In this document: positions 1 to 10,100 of the stretch, piece by piece
Layout: each line of letters opens with the position of its first letter
Position numbering within the stretch: position 1 is the first letter of the stretch
DNA from: Antrodiella citrinella
Taxonomy: Eukaryota; Basidiomycota; Agaricomycetes; Polyporales; Steccherinaceae
Length of the DNA stretch: 15,623 nucleotides
Assembly (NCBI GenBank): GCA_004802725.1
Contig: SGPM01000491.1
Span: 1 to 15,623, forward strand
Reading direction: 5' to 3'
The notes under the pieces: generated by a model
Databases searched by the model: none
Told to the model about the DNA's origin: nothing
What the model saw: only the letters and a program-made list of their open reading frames with translations
Made by a program: the position numbers and the translations under genes

Positions 1-1929
1 ACTTAGCCGTCCGACCGCGCCGCTCCGACACGCTTCGTGCGCGCGAGCACAACGCCTCGCTGAGCATCCCGGCGAGCGTCCGTCGGCCGAGGATACCGTC
101 CGATTGGGACTGCATGGTGACAGGAGACGCAGTGTGATAAGGCGTGTGCATGAAGCCACGGCGGAATCGAACGACCTCGTCCAGGATGTCTTCGTCCCAA
201 AGGTTATCGCTCAGACCATCACTCGCTAACACAAGGATATCGTCTGCCTCCACGGGCACAGTGAACACCTTCGCATCTTGCGGCCGCGTGGAGGACGACG
301 GGCCGAGTTGTACTGGAGTGTTAAACTACAAATCAGTGTAAACCGCAATCAGCATCACGTGTGTGAGGTACGATACGATAGGCATAATGTCAAAGGCACT
401 TACGTTCCACCACATCTCTTCCGTCCGCCATACAATTTCCTCCCCTCGTATCAGCATGCCCATACAGTCTCCTAGATGAGCGATGCGGATCACCGCGCCT
501 GACCGAGGTTCCTCCTGGCTTCTTGCGCCACGGACCTTCTGTTTTGGCTGCGGATAAGCCAGCCCCGTTCGTGGCCTGGGGAACAGGAAACTCGGCGGAG
601 AAGCTACGCGGGCAGAAGTGTTCTGGGATGGTGGTGCAAGAACGGGATTATGGTCGAGCACGGCAAGAAGGGCTGTTGTTGACCCCTCAAGAAGCGGAAC
701 AGGCTGTGGTCGGTGAGGCGTCGATGTGGGAGAGGAAGAACTAGAAGCTGGATATGGGTGCGCGTTCTCGCCGGTCGTTGTCGACTCCGCGGCAGAAGTC
801 GAAGAAGATGTAGTAACCCGTTCATCTCCGGAAGATTCGCCATTGGTGGCCTCGGGGTGTTTGACATGAACACGCATTGTCTTGTCATATGCTCTTTCCA
901 GGATCATCAACACATCAAGGCCGTCCACAAGCTCTTCCAAGGGGTCGTCGAGCTCATCAAGATCATCCTCGAAGACGGAAGACCTGAAGATATATCAGCA
1001 TGTGAAAAAATATTTCAAGGTTGTGATATGCTCTTACTCTGCATCCAAAGCAGCGTCTACTTCTTCCGAGCAAAAGTGCATCAACCGTTGAGCAAATAGA
1101 GCACTCGGGGTCGAGTCTTGCATATTTGCTGGAATAAACTATGAGATATTGAATACACAATCTGAGGATGGTTCCACATACCGTTTCGGTGTGATTTCGA
1201 CCAGCCGCCGACGCCATCGGCTACACCCATCGCATTGTCCCTTACGAAATATGCGTCCTCCCCAACCTGCACAGCGGAGCATTTGCCTTCTGGAGGCAGA
1301 GCTTGCATACCACCCGCGAACGGAAAGGCTGGCCGTCCGTCCGAGCCTGCCGTCTTCACTCCTGCGGAATGCTTCGGAATACCATACGCGCCCACATCGA
1401 GGTGATACCGAGTGTTCTGGGACGCAGAGACACCGTTGGAGGCGTCAAGATGACTCGCGGAAGAGGTATCTGGAGACGCTGGAGGGCCAAATGAAGGGTA
1501 AGGGAAAAAGAGCGGGTGGTTGGGATTGGATGGGATATGCGACGAGGTAGCGTCCGATTGACCTGAGGAAAAAGCTAGAGGGTATGGCGGAGGACCTGAG
1601 GACTGATGCTGGTTCGAGTAGGTGGCATTGTTGTGGGTCGGACTCTCTGCTTCCGCCTTGATGGGCGGCCTGGTGGAGACAATGATGTTCGTTGGACGAG
1701 AGCTGGGATTTGGCGGCGGCGGCGGCGAGTCAAAGAAGGAAAAGGGTAATGCAGACGAAGCGGTGTGCAAAGAACGCGATGAAGAGGCTGAGGAGGTCGA
1801 GCAATTGGAAGAGACGGAGTTTGAGCGCACACGAGAGGAAAGAGGAGTAGACGAGGAGACTAGTGAAGAAGCCGCTGATGGTGGTGGTCGGGGAAGCGCG
1901 GTGTAGAGCCGCTTGTGTATGGTCTTCAT
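1..1929 (-). CDS. PTC7: PTC7-like mitochondrial PP2C-type protein phosphatase (3' end off window)
   Basis: Metal-dependent Ser/Thr phosphatase of the PPM/PP2C family. Yeast Ptc7 is mitochondrial and activates Coq7 of coenzyme Q synthesis. Exons, read on the minus strand, are 1929-1182, 1128-1038, 983-404 and 325-1; introns are 53, 54 and 78 bp. They join in frame to 581 residues, with the C-terminus missing beyond the left edge. The chosen ATG at 1929 gives an N-terminus MKTIHKRLYTALPRPP, basic and Ser-rich like a mitochondrial presequence. The frame stays open up to 2217, so a 96-residue longer form is formally possible. Seen motifs: GEDAYF (about 223-228), ADGVGGW (237-243, metal Asp 238), GSTTALLAVLD, RIAHLGDCMG (446-455) and LASDGLSDNLWDED (506 on, metal Asp 509). 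The first 200 residues are low-complexity Ser/Pro, and a Ser/Thr-rich insert sits near residues 328-372 inside the catalytic domain. The final DD-TV strand of the family lies outside the window. Family call is firm; the mitochondrial role is inferred from orthology and the presequence. Confidence 0.93.
326..403 (-). other. PTC7 intron 3, in frame with its only stop at the splice acceptor
   Basis: The donor is GTAAGT at 403 and the acceptor TTTGTAG ends at 326. The intron is 78 bp and phase 0. If it is retained, 25 further codons are read and the first stop is the acceptor TAG itself. The added residues are strongly hydrophobic (IMPIVSYLTHVMLIAVY). Splicing is supported because the flanking exons continue the PP2C domain without a gap (WRTEEMWWN to FNTPVQLG). 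Confidence 0.7.
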
Positions 1930-2223
1930 GGGGGGCGTGCTGGACGGCCTGGTCGCTGTGAACGACGGCGACGAGGGGGGTTTAGGGAGAGGAGGTGGTG
2001 GTGAGGGTGATAATAGGGCGGGGGCGGGGTAGCCAGCCAACCGGATTTCGCCAATTTCCGGCTCTTCACTTGTCTCACGCACTCTCCACTGCCATCTCTT
2101 ATAGCATTTTGGCTTTCCATGACATCGGTCACACACTGCTTTGTCTAAGTGACAAATCCTCACGAAGCTTGTGTCGTATGTTCTCAACGTGAGTACACCG
2201 TACATGCGGTGATACATGTACCC
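1930..2223 (-). promoter_or_regulatory. PTC7 upstream region with pyrimidine-rich tract
   Basis: Directly upstream of the chosen PTC7 start, the minus strand carries a C/T-rich tract at about 1976-2033, as is common just before fungal start codons. No clear TATA box was identified. The PTC7 reading frame remains open here to 2217, so part of this segment could be coding if translation starts further upstream. Low complexity makes that open frame weak evidence. Confidence 0.4.
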
Positions 2224-2948
2224 ATGAAGAATGTCAAACTATATCCTGGCGCTCCTGACCCTGTATGTAGGAAATCACTCGGTGCTCTGCCTGGTACTCG
2301 TGACATTGTCCACAATCCCATAGGACGTCCTACGGGCTGTAGCTTCGATATACCATCTGAATGTTGTATCGAGTCACGGCTCATCATCGCTGCCTCCACT
2401 CCTGAGGCCTGACGGGTCTGTTCACCCTCCTATGTAACATCGAGGTCGTTCACTGGCTGTATCGTCGATTATCGACCAATCGAACGAATCTAGGGTGACC
2501 GGACTCGCCATTTCCATCTCCGTGCAGCAGGAACATTTCTGGGAAAGCTACTCGGACCTCCTGTTCCTCCGAAGGTCACACCCTCAGATGCAAAGCGCCA
2601 GATATTTGGAACGGGGCGCGATAATTTCGCTGTCTTCGTACATGCTTTCAATCACGTTGTCTGCAAGGTTCGTCACATACCCAATTGCTGCTGCTGGCGA
2701 GACAAACTTCTGCAGTATCCAACCTGGAAAGACCTTCTTATTCCGTCGGCAGAAAAGGCGACAAGCGGTACTGGCACACGTCCAATCAAGGGAAAATCCC
2801 TCGTCAGCAACTCGTCAGTCAAGGTTTCACGGTATCACAGCTCGACTATCTTATCCTTATGAACCATGTTTTGGCAGTTTTGGAGTCACTTCCGCGGGGA
2901 ACGATCGGTATTCTTGAGCAGGGAACGATTGATTTCTTGAACACTTGA
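2224..2948 (+). other. Unrecognised coding-like region, possible intron-bearing or decaying gene
   Basis: I do not recognise this stretch, but several pieces look coding. An ATG at 2224 starts MKNVKLYPGAPDP and meets a GTATGT donor at 2263. A branch-like GTGAC and CCCATAG acceptor close a 61 bp intron at 2323. The next piece reads DVLRAVASIYHLNVV. An acceptor-like TCTAG ends at 2493, after which one frame reads on to 2862 and includes TGRDNFAVFVHAFNHVV (about 2611-2661). From about 2716 another frame reads to a TGA at 2946-2948 and includes LDYLILMNHVLAVLES. Moving between these two frames needs either an intron near 2672-2715 with a weak GTCACA donor, or a frameshift. Three plus frames are open across much of 2625-2860, so the model cannot be fixed by eye. 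It could be a lineage-specific gene, a degraded gene, or chance. Confidence 0.3.
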
Positions 2949-3031
2949 TCTACGTGTTTATACGTCGTAATCACCGTCGACTGAACGATTACTATCAATG
3001 TAAACTATACGACTACACAATGCTATACACA

Positions 3032-4250
3032 CTACACCTCCAACACGCGCTTCATCCACTGCCACACCGTGAAGGACACGGCCGTCATTGGGATGATCTT
3101 CAGATATCCCACCCCCAACCCGACATAGAACCCCCGCCAGCCCCGCGTCCGCCAAATCTCCTGCGCAGTTTCCCCCCATCCCAGCCACCGATCCGGATGC
3201 GTCAAACCTCCCACTTGCATCCGCCGCCGTACAACTTCGAACGGGTAGGACGCGGTCTGGGATATCGCACCGGACAGCGCGCCGATCGTTAAATCCACGA
3301 CTGGGTGCAGCTTTTGCTTCGGCCGGGACGGCGTGGACGGGGGCATGAAATGAGAACGCAGGAATCCCCACGTCAGAAAGGACGTTCCTGCGTAGGGTAC
3401 CATGCCAATGACTGTGACTGAGAATCCGCGATAGAACTTGAGTATTGGAAACCGGGAGAATAATGTAGATGCTGGGTGTTTTGGAGAAGGGACTGCTGAC
3501 GGAGACGATGATGTGGAAGACGTGGTGGTGGTAGTGGCTGTGATGGCAGATTCGCGGTAAATCTTGGATACTGCGTAGGAAAAGTTGGGACGATGGTTGG
3601 CGTTGGTATTGTACGCCATGCGAACGCGTATGACGTCCAGGGGATAGGTAAAAAATACAGATATAACACCTGCCAGAACGATCAGTGAATCCTATGGGTG
3701 GAGACGGTATGTGACGTACCAGCTAATGCACCAGCGGTGAACCGACGCAGATTCGTCTGCTGCTCTCTGGTAGGCATCAGGATCTATATATTGCGTTCAG
3801 GTTGTGCCCCAAATCCAAGAAGACGGTACGTACGTTCTCAATCTGGTCGTAAGCCATGAACTTGATGGCCGCGTACGGAAAGATACGCAATAGGGTGGCT
3901 GAATGGCCCTGCAATAAGCCCAACATCCCCGTCTCTCTGTATATACGTGTCCCAGCTCTGAACGCGCCGCTCCACGAGCCTGAACAATAATGAGGCCATA
4001 AGCAAACATAACGGTTGTGGAGAAACGTACCGGCATATTTGGTGTAATCTGGATTGGAAGCTTGAAAAAGGATTTTGACTCTGTCCAGCGGTGCGACGAC
4101 TGTCTTTGCCTATGAAGCATGGTCAACGAGAGGGAACGCAAGATATAGGAAGAGACTCACGACGCAGCCCGCGACACCGCCAGCGATGCCGCTTCGGACG
4201 ATGTAGTGGAGGTTCTGCTTGTCCTGTCGTGTGCGTACATGGGAACTCAT
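3032..4250 (-). CDS. LEU5: Mitochondrial carrier, Leu5/SLC25A42 type (CoA transport)
   Basis: Inner mitochondrial membrane carrier. Yeast Leu5 and animal SLC25A42 are linked to coenzyme A accumulation in the matrix. Exons on the minus strand are 4250-4161, 4109-4031, 3979-3834, 3783-3720 and 3669-3032. The four introns are 50-51 bp, and the product is 338 residues in frame. All three carrier repeats are present, with signature motifs APLDRVK (36-42), YPLDVIR (135-141) and YPFEVVR (268-274). The stretch [20 protein letters not shown] is characteristic of the Leu5/Graves-disease-carrier subgroup. The second half carries a Ser/Thr-rich loop ([16 protein letters not shown]). The ATG at 4250 ([11 protein letters not shown]) is the first in-frame one. 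An upstream ATG at 4409 could only be joined using a poor AAAAG acceptor, so I treat that segment as 5' UTR. Carrier identity is firm; the CoA substrate is inferred from family. Confidence 0.93.
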
Positions 4251-4450
4251 TCGTCGTCTTTTCTTCGCGTATGTCGGGGTCTCCGCGAGCAACGTTAGCA
4301 CATTGGGGGTATCGAAACGCGACGAACGAGAAAGTAGGATAACAACGGGGACGAGGAGTGGAATTCGGCTGGAACTTACTTACAAACGCAGAGTCGGATT
4401 TCGGCTCATACTAGGCGTTTAGTTATTTATTCATTATTATTCGCTAACTT
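4251..4450. promoter_or_regulatory. Compact head-to-head promoter between carrier and unknown gene, with 5' UTR intron
   Basis: Only 200 bp separates the two divergent start codons. On the minus strand, a GTAAGT donor at 4383 is followed by a perfect CTAAC branch sequence (4298-4294) and an AG at 4282-4281, which marks a likely 103 bp intron in the carrier 5' UTR. Upstream of that, an ATG at 4409 opens a 9-codon ORF ending in TAA across the donor. The AT-rich core, about 4420-4445 (TTATTTATTCATTATTATT), is all that remains for a shared promoter if both transcripts start nearby. Confidence 0.55.
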
Positions 4451-5807
4451 ATGTCCCGAGCGCCGACGTCCGACTCTCCCGACGCCACATCAACGACCAC
4501 GGTGACGGTCGACGTCGATTCGACGATGGACTCGGTATGTTTCTCATTCTCGTAGACATGGTGATCTCAAGCTCATCGTCGGGTCATAGCGTCCTTCCAA
4601 GCGCCCTCGTCTGGCACCGAAGCTCGTCGACCCGACCAACGTCCGTCGTGCCATCCCGCCCATTGTCCCCGCCTTTGACAAGCCACCGTCGAATCATGTG
4701 CGACCCTGTATTCCACTTCTCAAACCGCCTGACTTTGGGCTTATGTCCTCAACAACGACGCCACGTTCCGTCGGTCTGAGCGCAAACTCCCCCGCAACCA
4801 AGACCGTCCGCTCGGGTCGTTTGGACGCACATCCTATCATCGCAGAACCACCTGTACAATCTGTTCAGCAGCAGATGCGTTTGCGTCCACCACCACCACC
4901 ACCTGCACTTCCTGCGACGCCTGCAAAGTCGAAGTCCACTCTTGTCTCTTTGACAGCTCCCTCGCGCAATTCTCCAGTCAAGCGTCCCCGGATCCCTCCC
5001 ATGCCACTTGTGTCGGACAAGACTCGTCCAGCCACACCTCTCAGAGCTCTCCAGCCGCCCCCGCCCCCTGTTACACCGGCAAGGCTTCTACACGACATGA
5101 AGCCGATCTCCGAGACACACATTGCCCAGTCCGTCAACCCCATGAGTGAAGGTGGTTCCACGGATCTCTTTTCTCTAGCGTTGAAGGCCAAGGGTGAAGA
5201 CGACATTATATGGGTCAGTCCGGAGGAGCGAGAACTGGGGCGGGGTCTAGTCGTCAGTCCAGAGAAGGCCACCAAGGGAAAGGGCGGGAAATACATTCGG
5301 TATGTCCTATCCAGTATCTGCATCCTGATCATGTTATTGACGAAACACAGAGGTCGTCTGGCGGACAACGCAGCTCGTAGATTCGCATCTGAACGCACGG
5401 TTGGCCGCCTCTGGGAGACGCAGCTCGCTCGCAGGCTAGCAGTGCCGAACGTACGCCCCGCGCCGGACCTCTGTCTTCGCGTCCGCACCATTCTCCACGC
5501 TACGGCCTCCTCCGCAACCCTCGCGCGGTGTGTCCTTATCAGCGCCACCGTACCCCTCCCTCGGCCCAAGCCCAAGCGCATCTTTATCCCGTTTGGCACG
5601 CAGGACATGAGTGTGCCGGAGGAGGACGAGCGGTGGGTGCTGTTTCGCGTGGATGATCCGAAGAGTGGGGTAGAGAAGGTCGTTAGGGAGGGTCTTGAGG
5701 TGGCGGTGTGGATGCCGTGGATGCTGCTTGCGATCCCGGGAGGTATAGACGGGGTGGGCAGGACGGAGGAGGCAATATTGTGTACGAGGTATGTCGTTCG
5801 GACGTGA
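4451..5807 (+). CDS. Unrecognised proline-rich protein with conserved-looking C-terminal region
   Basis: I do not recognise this family. Exons are 4451-4534, 4590-5299 and 5351-5807, with introns of 55 and 51 bp (GTATGT donors) and a 416-residue product. The first ATG after the divergent promoter is used. The N-terminal half is disordered: a Ser/Thr-rich start, a basic RPSKRPRLAPK suggesting nuclear import (29-39), then tracts such as RPPPPPP and QPPPPPV and SPVKRPR. The second half looks folded: GEDDIIWVSPEERELGRGL, then LADNAARRFASERTVGRLWE, then alternating strands ending VAVWMPWMLLAIP and EAILCTRYVVRT. The spacing resembles a small beta-rich domain, but this is a guess. An alternative end uses a GTATGT donor at 5789 and reads in another frame to 6039, overlapping the next gene; I prefer the stop at 5807 as simpler. 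A nuclear role is inference only. Confidence 0.75.
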
Positions 5808-6020
5808 TAGCTCACTTAGCATCTGGGACATTAGGGATAGAACCGAAACATGTACGTTTAGTCACATGAAATCAATACAGGTTATTTTACGATTTGCTAT
5901 TGGAGACGTTGTTCGCGCACCTCCTTCTCTGGAAGCCCGAGGAGGGCCGGCAAATCCCGGGACGCTCTCAAGCGCGTTTCTTACTTCGTCCGTCCCACTT
6001 GACTTCAACTTTCATCTACT
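5808..6020. promoter_or_regulatory. Short intergenic region upstream of the MICOS gene
   Basis: These 213 bp between a plus-strand stop and the next plus-strand start must hold the 3' end of the unknown gene and the promoter of the MICOS gene. No clear TATA or CCAAT element stands out. Frames across 5835-6039 are open, so part could be a terminal exon of the upstream gene if the GTATGT at 5789 is used as a donor. Confidence 0.35.
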
Positions 6021-6944
6021 ATGTTGCGATTTCCACTAGTCAGTACTCAAATGTCGTTACGATTTTTCATCTTCTGACTTACTTCTGCGTCGTACAGTCT
6101 CGCAGAGCCTTCGTGATGGCAGCGGCAGCAGTCACCGTCGTGCATGATTCACGGGACAAGGTATGTAAGTACACCCTCTCATTTCTTCGTCAGGTGCTCA
6201 AACTTTCTCTAGTTGCCAATCTATCCACGAGCAGGTTCGGAAATTCTGCTACAAGAAACTCCATCTGAACTTGAACGTCAAATCGGCGTTGCAAGGCAAG
6301 CAGTGACCAGCACCTACTTCGACTCTCATGCACGCGTCCAGGAGGTTGTGTCCCGGTGGATTGGTGTGGAACAGGCTGTAGAACGTACGTCTTATTCATT
6401 ATATCATCTTGCATACCGTTCTGATCATTTCACAGGCCGCGTGAAATCCTTCATTGCCCCCGACGAGCCCCTCACTCCCGGTGTACTCTACGTCGGCGTC
6501 GCCACGCTCACGGGGTCCATCCTCGCCCGCAACCGCTTCCTGTTCACTCGTCTCGTTCTCCCTCCGACCCTCTTTTTCCTCTCGCTGAACCACTTCCTTC
6601 CAAAGGCATCCAGTAACCTCTCGGAGTACTTTGGCTCGCTTGAGGAGGCCTACTTCCCCACCCTGGCGCAGAAACATGCCGTCGCGAACGCACACACTCT
6701 GATGACGTGGGAGATGGCGAAGGATGCGACTAGGGATGGTAGAGAGAAGATCAGTGCAGGTGTCGTCTCGGTGATTGGGAAGGTGCAGGAGGCAACAGGT
6801 TTGAAGCTGAGGGAAGGCCTGGGGTTGGCCACGGGGAAGGCTGAGGTAGTACGTGAGCTTGTTGATGCGAAAGTGGAGGAGGTCAAGGTTGTCGCCGAGA
6901 AGAAGGTAGAGGAGGTTACAGAGGAGGCAAAACGGTCTGTATAG
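6021..6944 (+). CDS. MIC27: MICOS complex subunit MIC26/MIC27 (apolipoprotein O family)
   Basis: Subunit of the mitochondrial contact site and cristae organising system in the inner membrane. Exons are 6021-6038, 6098-6160, 6213-6384 and 6436-6944, giving 253 residues. Introns are 59, 52 and 51 bp. The family signature KLPIYPRAGSEILLQETPSE (27-46) precedes ELERQIGVARQ. Two hydrophobic segments follow, PGVLYVGVATLTGSILA (99-115) and a second near 124-140 (LPPTLFFLSLNHFLP), matching the hairpin topology of the family. The C-terminus is an alternating Glu/Lys/Val helix (VEEVKVVAEKKVEEVTEEAK), probably coiled. The first exon is only six codons, MLRFPL, spliced through a GTCAGT donor. It was chosen because it joins in frame to SRRAFVMAAAA and supplies the only sensible ATG. 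Whether it is MIC26 or MIC27 cannot be settled; fungi usually have both. It converges on nitrite reductase. Confidence 0.9.
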
Positions 6945-7111
6945 ATACCAAGCTTCACCACCCACCCTTATAGATTTCTCGTTGCGTTACTCACTCGTAT
7001 TGCCGAGGATCACTGTTGCATCGTCGCAAAAGAATGTGCGTGTACAAGTTCAACGAACCCAAGAATCATCATACAGCATATCATCCAATGTACAAATTCA
7101 CAGCCCTCTTG
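6945..7111. other. Convergent intergenic region
   Basis: Only 167 bp separates the stop codons of the MICOS gene (plus) and nitrite reductase (minus). The 3' UTRs of the two transcripts very likely overlap. No hairpin or other distinct element was seen. Confidence 0.6.
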
Positions 7112-10100
7112 TTACCAGTCTAGCTTCTTGTCGCCTCCACATCCCGCCCCCACCTCCGCGGACGACCTTCCATCCATGCTCTCTCCGTCTGGTCCTACAA
7201 TCTCGATTCCGCCTCCACTTGCACGGTCCAGTAGCTCCGCCGTTGCCTGACGCACCATCCACTTCGATGTCCCAATGACCGCGTCCAATGCGTCTGGTGA
7301 TGGGAGGAGCAAGAACACGTCTTCGTCATCTGAAACTGGGGACGGGGAAACTTTGACTTCGAAAGCGAGGATGCTGTACGAGTCGTCGTTGAGACACTCG
7401 CCGTTGGTGAGCGTAAAGTTACGTTTATGCATCGGGCCTATGCGTATATTGAGCAATGATGCAGCAAAGAAGACGGAAAGGATTTACATGAGATATAAAG
7501 CTTCCCCGAGTTGGGATCATCTCCAACTAACCCATGTTCGAGCACGAACGCGCGTTTGTGCGGACACATTTGCTGCGTTGCGAAGTACCCGCGACGAGGG
7601 ACGTGGAAGATAGCCAACTGAGAGTCCCCATAGCGTACCGCGCACGAACTGCGTAACCCAGTCGGTAAGGAAAAAAACAAAGGAAGAGCAAGATACATAC
7701 GTCGTTCCAAGATCCGTCGGTGTCAAGTCCGACACCTTCGCCAGCTTGCGCCACTCCCACTGCTCTTTCTGCTCCGAGATAAGCTCAGGCTTGATATGAG
7801 CCGGCGGGAACGCCTTGGCCCAGTTTGCGGGACGCTGCTGGCCACGCTCGACAATTTGTTCGACTTGAGGAAGACGTTCGTCCTATCCACACACATTAGC
7901 ACTGACAAAGTCAAAAGAGGGAAGATAGAGAGTACCGTGTTTGTGAACTGCCTGAATTGCTTCTGACGTGAAGGGTCGTCCACAACAGCGCGCCATTCGT
8001 CATAATAAGTCCCTACCAGCTCCGACATTTCTGCTTCCAAATCAGCACAGATGCCGAGCTCGTCTTCGAGGATTACTTTTCTCAGTTTCTAGAGGGCACT
8101 TTGTCAGAATCGGGTCTCGGTGGCAATACACTGTCGACTTACGTCAATCCCGCCCTCCATACTCTCCAGCCATCTCGCGGTTCGCATCAGCTTGTCCGCC
8201 GTACGGATATAGTACATGATGAAGCGGTCCAGTATGCTGATGACCCGCGAAGGGGGAACGTCTCGCGCGAATAGCGTAGCGTGCCGCGGGTTCGCTCCAC
8301 CATTCCCGCATACAAAAACTGGAGAACGCGTGAGGATTTTACGAGACAGAGAAAAGGCGAGACATACTGTTCCAGCCCTTGTCCGTAGCTATAAGCCCGA
8401 AGTCCTTACTCTGCGCCTCTGCACACTCACGTACACACCCACTGACGCCGCCTTTAAACTTGTGTGGAGAACGAACACCCTTGTACCGCTCCTCTAACGT
8501 GATAGCCACTGAAAGGACCAGTCAACCATGCATCAAACGTGAACGCAAAACCAGGTGCTTACTTCCGACACTGTCGCCTACCCCATACCGACACCAGGAC
8601 GTTCCGACACAGCTCTTCACCGTCCTGAGGGCCTTCCCATACGCGTGCCCGCTTTCGAAACCTGCGTCGATCAGTTCCTTCCATATTGAGGGTAAATCGG
8701 CCTTCTGCGCCCCGAAGAGGTCTATCCGCATCGCACCGGTGATTTTGGAGTACAAGCCGTCTGGAAAAATGATTAGACGATGTGCTAGTAACAAGCGGAA
8801 TGTGGAACGTACATTTCTTAGCCACTTCGCCGAGAACGATCAGCTTGTCGGGTGTGATCTACATGAACGGTCAGAACACATGTCACTGAAGAGAATGGTT
8901 GGACGTACCTCTCCAGCAGCTACGCGTGGTACGACAGAGAAGGTCCCGTTTCTCTGAATGTTCGCCATGAAACGATCATTCGTATCTTGGTTCCTGTGCA
9001 TCTTTGTCAGCACAGCAGACCGACCGCATACGACGTTAGACAACTTACGCATGGTGGACTTTCTCCATGATGTGCTCGTTGTACAACGAACTCAGGATAC
9101 TTCCAATTGCGGGCTTGCAGACCTCACATCCGATGGCGGTCTTGCTTACACCAATCGCGGTCATAATCTCCGGTAACGTCTTCAATTTCTTGATCCTGTT
9201 CAACTCATCAGCAAAAAAGTAAACTGAACAGCATTAGCAGACACTCACTTGATCACGTTGAACATGTCCGCGCGGCTCATTGCGAAATGCGGACACAAGT
9301 GATTGCTGACCTCCGCGCCGGACTTCTTCATCTCAGCCTTGAAGATGCTCGTTAATATTGGCACACCTAGAAACATCTGTCAACGAAACTACAAAACGTT
9401 GTAAAAATTGTACGTACATCCACCACATCCCGTTCCAGCTTTCGTCTTACTCTTGATGGCGTTCAAAGTGTCTATCCCATTCTTCACGCAGTTGACGACA
9501 TCGCCCTTGGACACGTTCTGGAAAAAGACAATGAGTTTAAACCCGAACAAGTCCAACGGAAAATACATACATGGCAACTGCAGATCTGCGTATCGTCGTC
9601 GAGGTCAGCACCAGACTCGTCCCCGCCAGAGTTTGTTCCAAGAATGAACTGTGATGGTAGGACTTCAATAGCTTTCTAGAGACAGAAATCGGTAGTGAGC
9701 AACAAGTGTCAACAAAACGATGAGAGGATACGTACTTTCTTTTTTACCAACGCGACGAGCTTGACGTAATCGGACGTGTCACCGACCATCATTCCTCCGA
9801 GGATGTACTTCCCGTCCGCGCTGAAGATATACCTGCCAAGCCATGTGTCAACATCGGCATATAACACGACTTTGAAAAATAAGACTTACTTCTTGTACAC
9901 ACCCGCGAATGGATCCCGGTACGTCAATGTTTCAATGGGACCGTCCGCAACCGCCGCCATCCCATGTTTCTTCCTCGGAGCGGCCTCTCCAATCGCAGCT
10001 ATCTTATCCGCCTCACTCCCAATGCCACTGCCGTTGACAACGGCGGCGTCCTCTGTGATCTCCCATACTTTCGCCTTCTTGTTCAGGTCTTGCTGGTCGT

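Noticed and set aside
2897..2930. Near-direct repeat GGGAACGATYG
   Set aside because: Two imperfect copies of about 11 bp inside the coding-like stretch, too short to call a repeat element.
4865..5815. 316-residue open frame on the minus strand
   Set aside because: It lies antisense to the unknown plus-strand gene, whose spliced model has proper introns and a start. The antisense frame is Arg/Ser-rich with no motif and looks like a GC-rich shadow.
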